Assembly: GCF_000243095.1 (NCBI RefSeq)
Contig: NZ_AHJE01000012.1
Span: 1-64,000, forward strand
DNA from: Cupriavidus basilensis OR16
GTDB lineage: Bacteria > Pseudomonadota > Gammaproteobacteria > Burkholderiales > Burkholderiaceae
DNA length: 64,000 nucleotides
Reading direction: 5' to 3'
The notes below the pieces were generated by a model. The model was not told where the DNA came from and did no database searches. It saw nothing but the letters and a program-made list of their open reading frames with translations. A program made the translations under genes and the position numbers. Shown here one piece after another: positions 1 through 7,960 of this stretch (within the stretch, counting starts at the first letter, position 1; every line of letters starts with the position of its first letter).

Positions 1-49
1 GTGGGGTCAATTTCGCGCTTACGGATGATCAGCTTGATGAATTGGAGGG

Positions 50-262
50 ATGGTGTCCATGATCGCCTATCGCGGGCACGATCCAGTCACATGCCCATCA
101 CGCGAATGGTCGGTCATCTGCAGCGATCGCGTTTACACGGTCGGCGTCGAACGCTTACCTGAATGTGTGCATATCGGCGGTTATGCCGCCAAGCTCAGCG
201 ACATTTGGGGACGGCTACGGCTGCGTGAGTCAAAGTACCACTGTGTCCCGCGCGGATGCTGA
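50..262 (+). CDS. Hypothetical small protein near left edge
   Basis: Open frame of 70 codons. An AGGG sequence lies directly before the ATG at 50; a second ATG at 59 has better spacing from a GGAGGG. The protein has four cysteines and no motif I recognise. A different frame (about 3-62, ending LDELEG...) is open from the window edge and could be the tail of an upstream gene, or the true 5' part of this one if a frameshift lies near 50. It may be non-coding; convergent with the rep gene. Confidence 0.28.
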   Translation: MVSMIAYRGHDPVTCPSREWSVICSDRVYTVGVERLPECVHIGGYAAKLSDIWGRLRLRESKYHCVPRGC

Positions 263-425
263 GCGCATCGGCATCGGGTGGGTCGTTCCGCATACAAAAG
301 ATCGGCCCGCCGGAAATTGATGACGAGCCTTCTTTGCCCCGCTTCCGGGACCGTGAGCGGGGACACCATGGTTCAGGTCGTTAGTCGTCCAACGTGAACT
401 TTCTGAGTAACCTGGATCCTGTCCA

Positions 426-1955
426 TCACGCAATATTCGGAATCAAGCCCACCTTAGCGGCAAACGCAAGGAAGGTACTTTGAACAAGAGGGTGAGTCAA
501 ATCCGGCGCGTCAATCTTTAGTTTGCGCTTGCCGATAACAGCAACGCTCGCCTCATCGGAGAGAAAGTTCTGCCAAATACCCAACTTCTCGGCGGTAGGG
601 ACTTGCGGCCACCACGCGTTAAACCGCTCAAGAGCGGTTTTGCGAGTATCGGCGGAGAGCCGTTGGATCTCTTGCTCCCTGACCACATTCCGATTGCGCT
701 CGCGATGAACTGCCAATTCCGTCTTTTCCGCGGCGGTGAGAAAGTACTGGTCTTCCGTATCACCAAGCGCCTTCGTAACGAGCGCATAGCCTTTAGTGAA
801 TTTGCGTTTTGCGAGAATATATCGGAAATAAAGGACGTCCGTCACATCCTCGATTCGTTTGAGACGAAAGTTTCGGGTCAATTCTCTGATTTGAGGACTG
901 CTTATACCAAATTGCTCGCGCAGAATAGCGAATCGCTCGGGATCCAGCGAACCTTCCTCATTCATTGACAGAAGATTCTTGGTGTTTTCCCAGATCTCGA
1001 ACTTGATCGCTATAACCTTTCGACCTTTGGTGATGTACTTTGGCGTTGCACAATAATCGCTGGACTGTTCAAGCTCCGCTAACGCGGGAACGATTACACG
1101 GGCGGTCAGGCGCTTAAACTCGAGATACTCCGTATCCTCAATCCCCATTCGCTCACGGAATTCCTCAAGTGGTAGTTCTCCGGTGTGGCGGCGCCAAAGG
1201 TTCTCGCGCAGCAATTCGTACATCGCATGAGCGTACTTGCTGCGAAAGCGCGCATTCATGCGCATGGACACGTGATAGTAACGTTCTGGAGCACTGTAAA
1301 GCTTGCGCAGCAACGGCGGAATCTTGTAGTAAAGAGTCTTTCCGTCGATCAGAACGTCTTGCAGGATCTGGGTGGAGAACCATCGCGAATTCTCCGAGAT
1401 TTGCATCAAAGACTGCTGCATCTCCTCGACCGAATTCTTCAGATAGGAGGTGTCGTTATGATTATGTTCGACCGACCAGCTTAAATAGTCCAACGAGACC
1501 GAGAACGTGTCTTGCGTCGTCATGTTCGGTCGCGCAACGAATAGCAGGGTGTTGTGAAGCTGCCTCTGAAGCAATTTCAACGGTCGGACGAAGCGCACAC
1601 GCTCGCTACTTTTCTTGAGCAGCAGTTCCTCTTCGACGTTGATAATAGAGGTACCTTCGTCGAACAGATCTAAGCTACGGCTGTAGTATTGCGTAGCCTC
1701 CCTCTCGTTGGAGAGGTAGAAGCGGGCTAAGTCGTTCGATGTAAGAGCCTTTTCGAGTGCTGCCTGGTCCTCTGGGGTAACGACTTCGGCTTCCACGCCG
1801 TTAACTGCGGCGACCGCTTTGCGTCTACCGCGTGCAGGTGGCTTGGAGTCAGAGAGAACGAGCTCGAACGCCGCCGAATCTGCAGTGGGTACTGCGACCT
1901 GGATAGCAGGCTCAGTCCCTCGCACAGCTTTTTGAGCGCCCTTGCTCGTGGTCAT
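426..1955 (-). CDS. rep: Plasmid replication initiator, Rep_3 (RepB/RepA winged-helix) family
   Basis: A 509-residue initiator expected to bind iterons as monomers and open the origin, and to repress its own gene as a dimer. The N-terminal ~110 residues are a variable low-complexity lead (basic RGRRK near residue 43). The first winged-helix domain spans roughly residues 110-265 and holds the family hallmark SKYAHAMYELLREN near residues 239-252; a second winged helix follows at about 280-400, with a charged C-terminal extension. It is longer than typical Rep_3 proteins (250-400 aa), as in many large beta-proteobacterial plasmids. The promoter side (above 1955) faces the iteron array, the usual layout of theta-replicating iteron plasmids. 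Family placement is from recalled motifs; function is inferred from motif and iteron context together. Confidence 0.85.
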   Translation of the reverse strand: MTTSKGAQKAVRGTEPAIQVAVPTADSAAFELVLSDSKPPARGRRKAVAAVNGVEAEVVTPEDQAALEKALTSNDLARFYLSNEREATQYYSRSLDLFDEGTSIINVEEELLLKKSSERVRFVRPLKLLQRQLHNTLLFVARPNMTTQDTFSVSLDYLSWSVEHNHNDTSYLKNSVEEMQQSLMQISENSRWFSTQILQDVLIDGKTLYYKIPPLLRKLYSAPERYYHVSMRMNARFRSKYAHAMYELLRENLWRRHTGELPLEEFRERMGIEDTEYLEFKRLTARVIVPALAELEQSSDYCATPKYITKGRKVIAIKFEIWENTKNLLSMNEEGSLDPERFAILREQFGISSPQIRELTRNFRLKRIEDVTDVLYFRYILAKRKFTKGYALVTKALGDTEDQYFLTAAEKTELAVHRERNRNVVREQEIQRLSADTRKTALERFNAWWPQVPTAEKLGIWQNFLSDEASVAVIGKRKLKIDAPDLTHPLVQSTFLAFAAKVGLIPNIA

Positions 1956-2021
1956 GATGGCTTAGCAGAATTTTTATTGCATACGACTATGAACAATGTG
2001 GACTACAAAGTCAAATTCTTG

Positions 2022-2041
2022 CCGTAGTCTATGGACTACGG
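2022..2041. promoter_or_regulatory. Inverted repeat upstream of rep, likely Rep autorepression operator
   Basis: Perfect 8-bp arms CCGTAGTC (2022-2029) and GACTACGG (2034-2041) around a 4-bp spacer. Each arm is the left half of the iteron found repeatedly to the right. It lies 67-86 bp before the rep start codon. In iteron plasmids such as pSC101, R6K and pPS10, an inverted repeat of half-iterons in the rep promoter binds Rep dimers and shuts off rep; this element matches that arrangement by sequence and position. Confidence 0.7.
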
Positions 2042-2809
2042 TACAGCATGGCATTCCCCATAGATGTAGTCCATAACCGAGATTCAGGATCCTGCGGTGA
2101 CCGCTAAGGAGCAGTGGATTGGGAAAAGACTCGTATCGGTCTCTGGAAGGACTTCCCATAAACGTAGGCCATACCCGATTCTGAGCGGCGACGCGTATAC
2201 GAGACAGTTGGTTTTGCTACCCGCTTCAAGCCATAGCGGTGCGTCGATATCTGAAGAATGACCGTTCCCACAAACGTAGGCCATTGCTGCTCATGTTGTG
2301 CTGCATGCGGAACAAAGAGGTTGGCGGGGACTCCCTCTATGGACTACATATTCCGGGGCCTGGAGCACCGGCGGCTCAAAAAGGGGGCTGGAAACGGGGC
2401 AAAAGCCCTTTCAGCGCCTGCAAGGACTACGGATTCCGGAGGCTTTTAGCTTGGAAAGGCGCCTGTGCGGGTGGGTGGATCCAGTAATCGCCTACAAATT
2501 CCGGTGGGTTCGATTTCAAGCGAAGCCGCTGGCTAGGCGAGTCAGGAGGCTTCCAGCGCCCGGTATTTGTAGGCCGAAGGGTAGTCTTCTTGTTGCTGAA
2601 CGAACCTAACGTATTGATTTACATCGTATTTCTGCATAGCTATCCGTACGAAGTTTGGAGAGCAAGTACTCACATTTCGCCACTGATAGCGCGTTAGTCA
2701 AATTGCGACAGCCCTATGGACTACATGCATGGGCATTACTGACGATGAGTGCGGGGCGTTGTTGTTCCGGATGCTCGTCTCTTGCAGACGGTTTAGAGTT
2801 GTTAAGTCT

Positions 2810-2880
2810 CGCGCAAAGGATCGAATCTATAGAAGTTAAAAAATCAAATCGAATCGTTAACGTTCGCTAAGTCATTGATG
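2810..2880. other. AT-rich stretch, candidate DNA unwinding element
   Basis: This segment is markedly richer in A and T than its GC-rich surroundings and contains TTAAAAAATC and GTTAACG. It sits just left of the dense iteron block (2902-3202) and about 180 bp from a perfect DnaA box. In iteron origins the melting region normally flanks the iterons in this way. No experimental evidence is available. Confidence 0.45.
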
Positions 2881-3055
2881 CAGATGGAATTTTCTGGTTT
2901 TTGGCCTACGCTTGTGGGATGAAAGGCGCCCATAACCGTAGGCTTTAGTGTTCTAAGACTACAGATGTGGGAGCCGTACGGCCTACATTTGTGGGGTCTA
3001 AAGCCTACGATCATGGGGCATGGCCTACACCCATGGATGGTGTCCTTAAGTGCCC

Positions 3056-3064
3056 TGTGGATAA
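3056..3064 (-). promoter_or_regulatory. DnaA box, perfect consensus
   Basis: TGTGGATAA at 3056-3064 is the exact complement of the strong DnaA box TTATCCACA. It lies between the iterons starting at 3021 and 3081, so host DnaA probably assists Rep in opening this origin. Confidence 0.7.
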
Positions 3065-3383
3065 CTTGACTTGTGCGAGATGGCCTACAACTATGGGGGC
3101 AAAAAATCGAACGCAGGTGCATTGGTTACTCGGCCGCAATGGACTACGGCTATGGGGGAAGTGGTTCGTTGTCCCCCACTAGCATGGACTACAGTTCTGG
3201 GTGTGAATACTTGGACATCCGATGGTGGGTAGTGCCGTAGCGTTCTGTCGGGCGGGCCGTCCATGTTTTCGGATGCTGCATTGTCAGATGGACTGAAATT
3301 TAGCATTTACGGGGTCGCTTCAGAAAACGGACAACACTGCACTACAAGGTAAGCGATGGCGGCGTTGATGTGCAGGAGTAGAC

Positions 3384-3509
3384 GTGTCATCGACCTGGCC
3401 AAGAACGTATTTTCCGTTCCACGGGGCAAACGAACACGGGAAGACGGTGCTGCGCAAAAAATCGCGGCGTGGGCAAGTCGCAGAGTTTACTCGGCCAACG
3501 GTCTCGTAG
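3384..3509 (+). pseudogene. IS110-family transposase, N-terminal remnant with frameshift
   Basis: The start of an IS110/IS1111 transposase can be read in two frames: VIDLAKNVFS from 3384, then after a shift near 3415, HGKTVLRKKSRRGQVAEF, closing with TAG at 3507-3509. The DLAKNVF motif carries the first acidic residue of the RuvC-like DEDD catalytic domain of this family. The remaining ~250 residues are absent or unrecognisable. This is a dead fragment marking past insertion near the origin. Confidence 0.6.
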
Positions 3510-3958
3510 TGCCGCAAGGCATTTCACGCAGTGCTCCGCGCGTGCCAGGTCTACCCGAAGAAGCGACCAACGCGTTGCCTGGCGCGTTTCGGCCAGCTCA
3601 TTGACCGACCGCTTGAGCACATCAAGTAGACGTCGAATTCGACTCTATCTCTCAAACGGGATGCGGCTCGCGCCGCTCGCCACTGTCGCCGACGATTCCC
3701 AGACCAGGCTCAGAAGCGGGCTCACACCGTGGCGTCCGGTAATGCCACGGGCTCGCGCCAATGACGTGTCATCGCGCTTTATAGGGCAGAGCCGTTTCTT
3801 CTCGAACGCCGGGCGCATCCATGGGCTTGGGAGGCTCAGAAAACGACACAACGCTGGATCCAGCGCTTTCCCAAATTTCTTCACCTACACCACCATGTCG
3901 ATCGAAATCGCCACCTGCGCTGGCTCGCCAAGCACGAGCCGAGGGAAATGCCGCCGCT
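3510..3958. other. No recognisable gene between IS remnant and GntR fragment
   Basis: Open frames here are short and have no recognisable motif. The stretch is probably insertion-sequence and chromosomal debris given the remnants on both sides. Confidence 0.4.
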
Positions 3959-4240
3959 CTAGTAGGAAAGCAGTTGGCCGCCGCTGCCGGGCACCTGCGC
4001 CGCTGCGCCCAGCCTGTTCGTCCCTAGGGCGCGGATCAGCACGTCACGATTGGTAAGGATGTGCTCGCGCATCAGTGCCTCGGCGCGGCCGACCTCGCGC
4101 AGCGCCAGCGCGTCCACGATGCGGTAGTGCTCCGCCAGTGCCTGCCGACTGTGATCGCGCTGGTACAGCAGCATCAGGGCGTCATGGTCGTGGGGATGTG
4201 ATTTGCTGTCGAAGATGATGGGCAACTGCCGCGCGCGCGC
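3959..4240 (-). pseudogene. GntR-family regulator, C-terminal FCD domain fragment
   Basis: The minus-strand frame ends in TAG at 3959-3961 and encodes the last helices of an FCD ligand-binding domain (FadR subfamily): segments HYRIVDALALREVGRAEAL and MREHILTNRDVLI are characteristic. The winged-helix DNA-binding half, expected to the right, is missing because the sequence switches near 4240 into a different gene on the opposite strand. Not a functional regulator. Confidence 0.65.
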
Positions 4241-4588
4241 AGCGCGCTGGCTGATGTACGGCGTGCCGTGCCGTCGGCCAAGCTGATTGAAGTGGCGCCG
4301 GATCTAGTTGGGTTGAGCGATGTGGCCGAGATCGTGGGCGTATCGCGGCAGAACATGCGCAAGCTGATGCTGGCCCATCCGGGCAGTTTTCCGGCACCGG
4401 TGCATGAGGGCAGTGCGTCGATCTGGCATCTGGCCGACGTGCTGGCCTGGTTGCAGGCCAGGGGCAGCTATTCGCTGACCAGAGACATTCTGGAGGTGGC
4501 CAGGGTGGCCTTGCAGGTCAATGTGGCCAAGGAGGGGCGTCGGTTGCCGCGTTCGGCTTCCGACGAGCTGGAAGCCTTGGTTGGATAA
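4241..4588 (+). CDS. AlpA/excisionase-like HTH protein, probably missing its 5' end
   Basis: The frame reads SALADVRRAVPSAKLIEVAP into LVGLSDVAEIVGVSRQNMRK, a helix-turn-helix. The first possible start is GTG at 4268, giving 106 residues, but coding similarity appears to extend left of it to the junction near 4240. Relatives I recall carry a longer N-terminal half before the PDLVGL motif, so this is probably a 5'-truncated gene. A DNA-binding function is plausible from the HTH; the target is unknown. A hairpin terminator follows at 4619. Confidence 0.55.
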   Translation, partial: SALADVRRAVPSAKLIEVAPDLVGLSDVAEIVGVSRQNMRKLMLAHPGSFPAPVHEGSASIWHLADVLAWLQARGSYSLTRDILEVARVALQVNVAKEGRRLPRSASDELEALVG

Positions 4589-4618
4589 GGGGCAACGTCG
4601 TGCCTCATTCCCGACTCG

Positions 4619-4644
4619 AACCCGCTCGGACAGGGCGGGTTTTC
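4619..4644 (+). terminator. Rho-independent terminator after HTH gene
   Basis: Arms AACCCGC (4619-4625) and GCGGGTT (4635-4641) around a 9-nt loop, followed by TTCC. It sits 31 bp past the HTH gene stop. The T-tract is short. From here to 4987 no gene is recognisable; the interval should hold the promoter of the mlaD-like gene. Confidence 0.6.
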
Positions 4645-4987
4645 CGTAGGTGGACATCCGGTTTCGGGCCGGTGGCGCTACGAGACGCCGGCTTGCGTAC
4701 CTCGATCCATGCTTGCACAGGTCATGTGACGGCACCACGTCGGTGACCATTCCCATGCATCCTGTTGGCACCTCATGTCGCAACCCTCGCGTGGTGGGGG
4801 AGCCGCCCTAACTGGCATGCGCCTGTTGCCGGGCGAGGGGGTGAAGCCTGTGCCGGTTGCACGCCGTCAGGCAGATGGCGATCGCCAGTGTGGTCTAACA
4901 AACCGACTCGTATTCGTTCAGATATACCATGGCAGGATGATTCCGCACGAACCTCTTCCAACCCTCATCCCTTGAAGGTGATGCGCG

Positions 4988-5815
4988 ATGAAAAACGGCA
5001 TCAACACGAAGGCAAGGCTCGCGTTTGTGGTGTTCGTGCTGATTGCGATTTCCGTTGGGGCGGCCTGGTATGCCTTCTCTGTAAGTCATTACGCGACCTA
5101 CCAAATCTATACCAAAGAGTCGGTAACCGGTCTCATTGCCGATGCCCCAGTCGAATTCCACGGCGTCGATGTGGGAAAGGTGAAAAGCATCAGCCTCGTC
5201 AATCCGCGTTCAGTGAGCATCGTCGTGAGTATCGACAAAGATGCGCCGGTTACTTCGGCCAGTGTCGCGACGGTTACCTCACGAGGGCTCGCGACACGGG
5301 GATTTACCGGCTACGTTTACATCTCAATCGAAGACGTCGGCAGCGATTCGCGGCCGCTGACCACACGGCCGGGTGCGCCCTATCCGATCATCCCGACGGC
5401 ACCGTCGAACCTCATCACGCTTGACACGACGCTAAATCAGGTCAAGGAGAACTTTCAGATCATTACCGACCTGCTGGTAACGATACTCGATACCAAGACT
5501 GTGGCTTCACTGAAGCAATCTGCCGAAAGCTTGCAGCTAGCAACCAATGTGCTGGCGAAGAATACTGAGAAACTGAACTCAATTGTTGCCAATACCGAAC
5601 GCGCCAGTCAACGCCTTGAGCCGCTCCTGCAATCGAGCCACGACACAGTGAGGGCGCTCCAGACGCAAATCCTGCCAGAAGCGTACAAGGCTCTGGCAAA
5701 CATTGATAATCTGTCCACCTCCCTTACGGACCTCACTACCAAGATCAATCGAGATCCATCAAGCTTGATCCGTGGTATCGCGTCGCCACCCCCGGGACCG
5801 GGGGAGAAGAAATGA
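4988..5815 (+). CDS. MlaD/MCE-domain protein, lipid transport
   Basis: A 275-residue inner-membrane-anchored periplasmic protein. An N-terminal transmembrane segment (about residues 10-30) is followed by one MCE domain (about 38-115, with VTGLIADAPVEFHGVDVGKV typical) and a long helical coiled-coil tail (about 145-255), as in MlaD and related hexameric lipid shuttles. The C-terminus is proline-rich. It overlaps the auxiliary lipoprotein gene by 4 bp (ATGA), so the two are translationally coupled. The usual partners, an MlaE-like permease and an MlaF-like ATPase, are not upstream; either they were lost in the rearrangement to the left or the protein works with chromosomal partners. Confidence 0.85.
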   Translation: MKNGINTKARLAFVVFVLIAISVGAAWYAFSVSHYATYQIYTKESVTGLIADAPVEFHGVDVGKVKSISLVNPRSVSIVVSIDKDAPVTSASVATVTSRGLATRGFTGYVYISIEDVGSDSRPLTTRPGAPYPIIPTAPSNLITLDTTLNQVKENFQIITDLLVTILDTKTVASLKQSAESLQLATNVLAKNTEKLNSIVANTERASQRLEPLLQSSHDTVRALQTQILPEAYKALANIDNLSTSLTDLTTKINRDPSSLIRGIASPPPGPGEKK

Positions 5816-6420
5816 ATGAATTTACGAGCAGAGCGATTTTTGTCACGCTATGTGTCATCTTGTGTTCGGGGTGCGCCTTGATTTCGCCAGTCAATAATGA
5901 TACAAAAAAATATGTGCTGAACAAGATTCCGATCGATCTTCCCGTCGAGCTGACCCACTCTGCAACTCTATTGGTTCTGGCACCAGAGACCGATCCGACC
6001 TATGCCACAACGCAGATGGCCTACACGAGACAGGCCTATCAGATCGCGTATTTCAGTCACAATGAATGGGCGGAGACACCTTCCCAGATGATTCAACCTT
6101 TGATCGTCGAGACACTTCAAAAAACTCACTATTTCAGCGAGATTTTTGCGTCTCCATATTTCGGCAGTCACACATACGCCCTGCGCACCGAGATCCTAGA
6201 ATTCAATCAGGACTTCAGCTCGAACCCCGCGATTCTGCGACTTACCATGCGTTTTCACCTGAGTCGGGAGGTAGCGGCCCAGGTTATTGCGACCAAGGAA
6301 CTGTCGGTGCAGCAACCCTTGCGGGATCTGACCCCCTACGCGGGAGTCGTGGCGGCCAATGAAGCGATGGCGAGCATCTTGCGGGAACTCGCCAAATTTA
6401 CGATCGAGAAGGCACACTAA
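5812..6420 (+). CDS. ABC-type transport auxiliary lipoprotein (PqiC/YmbA-like)
   Basis: A 202-residue outer-membrane lipoprotein. The signal peptide ends in a lipobox (ILCSGC, cysteine near residue 21). The body matches the auxiliary lipoprotein family that accompanies MCE transporters (alternating strands, periplasmic). It is the second gene of the mlaD-like pair, coupled by the ATGA overlap, and would connect an MCE hexamer to the outer membrane. Its stop overlaps by 4 bp the stop of the convergent cytochrome b561 gene, with no room for a terminator. Confidence 0.8.
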   Translation: MNEFTSRAIFVTLCVILCSGCALISPVNNDTKKYVLNKIPIDLPVELTHSATLLVLAPETDPTYATTQMAYTRQAYQIAYFSHNEWAETPSQMIQPLIVETLQKTHYFSEIFASPYFGSHTYALRTEILEFNQDFSSNPAILRLTMRFHLSREVAAQVIATKELSVQQPLRDLTPYAGVVAANEAMASILRELAKFTIEKAH

Positions 6421-6968
6421 GGCAACATTCTGCGTAAGGTATCATCCTTGAATACAAAATGATGTCTTAGTGCTGCGCCCACATGAACGAATATTAAAAG
6501 GATGAGCACGTATCCCAGCCATTTGTGTAATTCGATGAATCGATGAAACAGATAGTCGTCACTATCTACGAGATCAGGCAGGGTGAAGAGGCCAAAGAAC
6601 GATACCGGAATACCAGCCGCAGACGACATGACCCAGCCGCTGATCGGCAGCGCGATCAGCAGCGCATAGAAGCAAAGATGGACAAATCGTGCAGCTATTT
6701 TCTGCCAGTCTGGCAAATGTGCTACCAGTTGCGGAAGTACTTGCGTGACACGCCAGCCCAATCGGGCGACAAGTAAAACAAATGCGAGTATTCCGACCTC
6801 CTTATGGTAGAGAATCAGAACGATTTTTTTCGTGTTGAAGCCGACATCCGGAAGCGTTACCATGTAGAGGCCCAATGCTGCAAGTCCAATAACGAGAAAA
6901 GCCATCGACCAGTGGAAAAGGATCGCTATAACTCCATAGTGGCCTTCTGTGTTATTAATCGAAGTCAT
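6417..6968 (-). CDS. Cytochrome b561 (diheme membrane cytochrome)
   Basis: A 183-residue protein with four transmembrane helices. Haem-ligating histidines are visible: His in ILFHWSMA (helix 1), HKEVG (helix 2), and HKWLGYVL and FVHVGAALRHH (helices 3-4). It would pass electrons from the quinone pool or reduce superoxide in the inner membrane. Length is typical. The Shine-Dalgarno is poor. Convergent with the lipoprotein gene. A 12-bp tandem repeat (CCCGCAACCAGT, 7031-7054) lies just upstream. Confidence 0.88.
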   Translation of the reverse strand: MTSINNTEGHYGVIAILFHWSMAFLVIGLAALGLYMVTLPDVGFNTKKIVLILYHKEVGILAFVLLVARLGWRVTQVLPQLVAHLPDWQKIAARFVHLCFYALLIALPISGWVMSSAAGIPVSFFGLFTLPDLVDSDDYLFHRFIELHKWLGYVLILLIFVHVGAALRHHFVFKDDTLRRMLP

Positions 6969-7351
6969 CGCGCACCTTCCGCCAATCTAGACTCTTCCCG
7001 GCCTGAGCCAGTCGGATAGCGCCACTCCATCCCGCAACCAGTCCCGCAACCAGTCCCGCTACACAATTCAACCAGCGGATTGAGCCCCTGATCTGCTTCA
7101 TCGAAGCAAGTTGGATTGCGGTTTCAATAATAATAGCTCGGCGGCAAGGCACCGCACAGGTTCTCGGGTTGCCGTCTCAACCGTTGGCACCACGCGTCAC
7201 AGGCACGTGGCAGAGCACCGCCCTGGGCCGCCGCCACGCCTACTTGACGCTGGCCGCCAGGCGCATACGCCCGGCGACCTGCAAGCGTCTCGCAGGCACC
7301 CGCCATCAAGGCGGGGGCTGCTTTTGCGAGCGCTGTTGCTGGGGGCACCGC

Positions 7352-7585
7352 CTAGCGCGGCGCTGTCGTGGTCGAGGAACTGCCGGTGGCGGTGCCGGAA
7401 CCCGACGTGCTGCCACCGGCTGCGGGACCGCCATACTGCGGCGATTGCCTGCTGCTGTCGCTTACCGAGCCCGAGCCCGTTATGGACCCGCCTCCTGTAC
7501 CCGATGCCGTGCCTGTCGCACTGCAGCCGCCCAGGCTGCCAAGGGTGGCAGCCAGCATCACACAGATCAGTGTTTTGTTAGTCAT
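7352..7585 (-). CDS. Small Gly/Ser/Thr-rich lipoprotein
   Basis: A 77-residue lipoprotein starting at an ATG (7585) preceded by GGAGGAAAC. The signal peptide is MTNKTLICVMLAATLGSLGG with a lipobox cysteine, followed by a low-complexity tail rich in Gly, Ser and Thr. Longer upstream starts in the same frame lack a ribosome site. After the TAG at 7352-7354 the same frame stays open for 74 more codons. Function unknown; likely an envelope peptide. It follows a tiny ORF by 23 bp. Confidence 0.65.
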   Translation of the reverse strand: MTNKTLICVMLAATLGSLGGCSATGTASGTGGGSITGSGSVSDSSRQSPQYGGPAAGGSTSGSGTATGSSSTTTAPR

Positions 7586-7608
7586 GTTTCCTCCGTTAAG
7601 GACCACGG

Positions 7609-7719
7609 TCAGCCTGCACGCAGGGAAGACTGCGCGGCGCAACGCCTGGGTGCGACTGGTCCGTGCCAGAGAACAGGCAACACGCATACCAGACGTCCAA
7701 TGTGCCGCACAGCCGTCAT
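7609..7719 (-). CDS. Small ORF (36 aa) with strong ribosome site
   Basis: ATG at 7719 is preceded by AAGGAGGTACAT, close to the ideal Shine-Dalgarno. The peptide MTAVRHIGRLVCVLPVLWHG... has a short hydrophobic core and could be a leader peptide, a toxin-like peptide or the decayed start of an exported protein. It lies 23 bp upstream of the lipoprotein gene, so both are probably on one transcript. Only the ribosome site supports it. Confidence 0.4.
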   Translation of the reverse strand: MTAVRHIGRLVCVLPVLWHGPVAPRRCAAQSSLRAG

Positions 7720-7960
7720 ATGTACCTCCTTTTGCATTTTGGCCGAATGCGGACCGGGCAACTCGCGTAAGAACTGCTCATCCTGCGTGTATTTTCGCCA
7801 CATCTAGAGAAGGTCTTGCAGGAAGTCAATCGCCGTTACCGATGACGGCGACCGTCGAGCCAACGTGGCGCGGCCGGAAAGGCCCGGCGTAAAAGCTGGC
7901 CGAAAACAGGCTCAGAGTGGCAAGCGCGGCGCATCGCCAGATTGCCCGGACGCATCAGCA

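Larger units (their letters stand above)
2056..3202. repeat. oriV: Iteron array of the plasmid origin (about 17 copies, both orientations)
   Basis: An 18-bp element close to TGGMCTACNNNTRTGGGG recurs at 2056(-), 2154(-), 2266(-), 2340(+), 2423(+), 2488(+), 2559(-), 2717(+), 2902(+), 2928(-), 2955(+), 2979(+), 3001(+), 3021(+), 3081(+), 3140(+) and 3185(+) (left coordinate of each). Two subtypes are visible, GGACTAC and GGCCTAC. Copies at 2340-2576 have a divergent right half (ATTCCGG or its complement). Copies from 2902 to 3038 are densely packed at 20-26 bp spacing, about two helical turns; those on the left are 70-110 bp apart. Such arrays are Rep binding sites that start replication and set copy number by handcuffing. 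No protein-coding gene is credible between 1956 and 3210. Confidence 0.88.

Noticed and set aside
2056..3202. Regularly repeated sequence that could be mistaken for a CRISPR array
   Set aside because: The repeat is only 18 bp, in both orientations, with irregular spacing, no spacers of uniform length and no cas genes; it fits an iteron origin.
3469..4056. A 195-codon plus-strand ORF after the IS110 remnant
   Set aside because: Arg/Ser-rich with no motif; covers debris and the antisense of the GntR fragment.
6955..7152. A 65-codon ORF overlapping the start of cytochrome b561
   Set aside because: No ribosome site; its GLVAGLVAG segment comes from a 12-bp tandem repeat.
7124..7348. In-frame continuation of the lipoprotein after its TAG
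   Set aside because: Open for 74 codons but follows a natural-looking end; no motif, so not claimed as a readthrough domain.
7111..7892. Several plus-strand frames of 150-210 codons opposite the small lipoprotein genes
   Set aside because: Cys/Arg/Pro-rich shadows without ribosome sites; the minus-strand genes have good sites and a lipobox.
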